From Octadecabacter sp. (GTDB taxonomy: Bacteria > Pseudomonadota > Alphaproteobacteria > Rhodobacterales > Rhodobacteraceae): a DNA stretch of 6,459 nt. Shown piece after piece: positions 6,116 to 6,459 of this stretch. Numbering within the stretch: position 1 is the stretch's first letter; each line of letters starts with the position of its first letter. The stretch spans positions 9,011 through 15,469 of the forward strand of contig DQCL01000054.1 of the NCBI GenBank assembly GCA_003533975.1, read 5' to 3'. Both the position numbers and the translations under genes were made by a program. The notes under the pieces are model-generated. The model was not told the DNA's origin and searched no databases. It saw only the letters and a list, made by a program, of their open reading frames with translations.

Positions 6116-6459
6116 TAGTGAGAAAAGATATCCTGTTCGGGCCAGCCTGCAAGATCAAGCTGTGCGCGCGTTGGTAAAAAGTCAAAACAAGCCTGCGCCA
6201 TTTCGGAACGGTTTTCGCGTTCAAGTCGGATATCCAGCACTTCGCGCAATTGGTGAAGATACAAAACATCGGATGCAGCATATTCAAGTTGAGCCTTGCT
6301 CAGTTCCGCCGCACCCCAGTCAGATTGTTGTTGGAATTTTGAAATATCGACACGCAACAATTCTTGCAGCAGATTTTTCAGCCCGTGGCGGTCTGTGTAG
6401 GTGCGCACCAGTTTGCTGGCGATCTTGGTGCAGTAAACTGGTGCTGCGACTGTTCCGAA
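6115..6459 (-). CDS. rnd: Ribonuclease D, C-terminal part (5' end outside window)
   Basis: The frame is open from the window edge to TAA at 6117-6115, giving the last 114 residues. Met-like GTG at 6408 is an internal valine, since the reading continues upstream with FGTVAAPVYCTKIASKLVR. RNase D is a 3'-5' exonuclease of the DEDDy type that trims tRNA and other RNA precursors. The fragment contains the third exonuclease motif YAASD (fragment residues 60-64), with its catalytic Tyr and Asp, preceded by QQQSDWGAAELSKAQLEY. It ends shortly after with FLPTRAQLDLAGWPEQDIFSH, leaving no room for the HRDC domains of the E. coli enzyme, as is usual for the short alphaproteobacterial form of about 200 residues. 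The earlier acidic motifs lie outside the window. Confidence 0.93.
   Translation of the reverse strand, partial: FGTVAAPVYCTKIASKLVRTYTDRHGLKNLLQELLRVDISKFQQQSDWGAAELSKAQLEYAASDVLYLHQLREVLDIRLERENRSEMAQACFDFLPTRAQLDLAGWPEQDIFSH

Overview
The window looks like chromosome of an alphaproteobacterium, most likely a marine Rhodobacterales (Roseobacter-group) member. Pointers are the order RNase D - kdsD - lptC - lptA - lptB - long-form HPF - ptsN, the short RNase D whose C-terminus ends without room for an HRDC domain, and moderate GC. This assignment is from recognised protein families and gene order, not from a search.

Layout. The right two thirds (2022-6459) is read on the minus strand. From right to left it holds the 3' end of an RNase D gene (cut by the window edge), kdsD (arabinose-5-phosphate isomerase for Kdo synthesis), lptC, lptA and lptB (periplasmic and cytoplasmic parts of the LPS export machine). 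A 214-bp gap follows, then hpf (long-form ribosome hibernation factor) and ptsN (EIIA-Ntr). From RNase D to lptB the genes are fused by TAATG, TAGATG, an 11-nt gap with a GTG start, and TGATG, so this is one tightly coupled transcription unit. The 214-bp gap before hpf is the only substantial non-coding stretch. It carries a strong ribosome binding site and a TTAA-N7-TTAA box that matches the CtrA consensus. kdsC and rpoN, which accompany these genes in enterobacteria, are missing here.

The left third (1-2025) is read on the plus strand. It holds the 3' part of an unrecognised gene, followed after 3 nt by a 473-residue protein that appears to be a double sulfotransferase: a NodH/StF-like N-terminal half and a Sulfotransfer_2-like C-terminal half. 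This gene meets ptsN tail to tail, and the two stop codons overlap in a shared CTAG. There is no intergenic terminator. A perfect 10-bp inverted repeat followed by TTTT lies about 280 bp further on, inside ptsN but oriented to stop the plus-strand transcript.

Functionally, the minus-strand genes link envelope building (Kdo and LPS transport) with stationary-phase and nitrogen/phosphate signalling (HPF, PtsN). The sulfotransferase may modify a surface or secreted glycan, but its substrate cannot be read from sequence. I see no mobile element, RNA gene or CRISPR array, and no clear evidence of an undescribed system. The double sulfotransferase, the CtrA-like box and the intragenic terminator candidate are the points most worth following.
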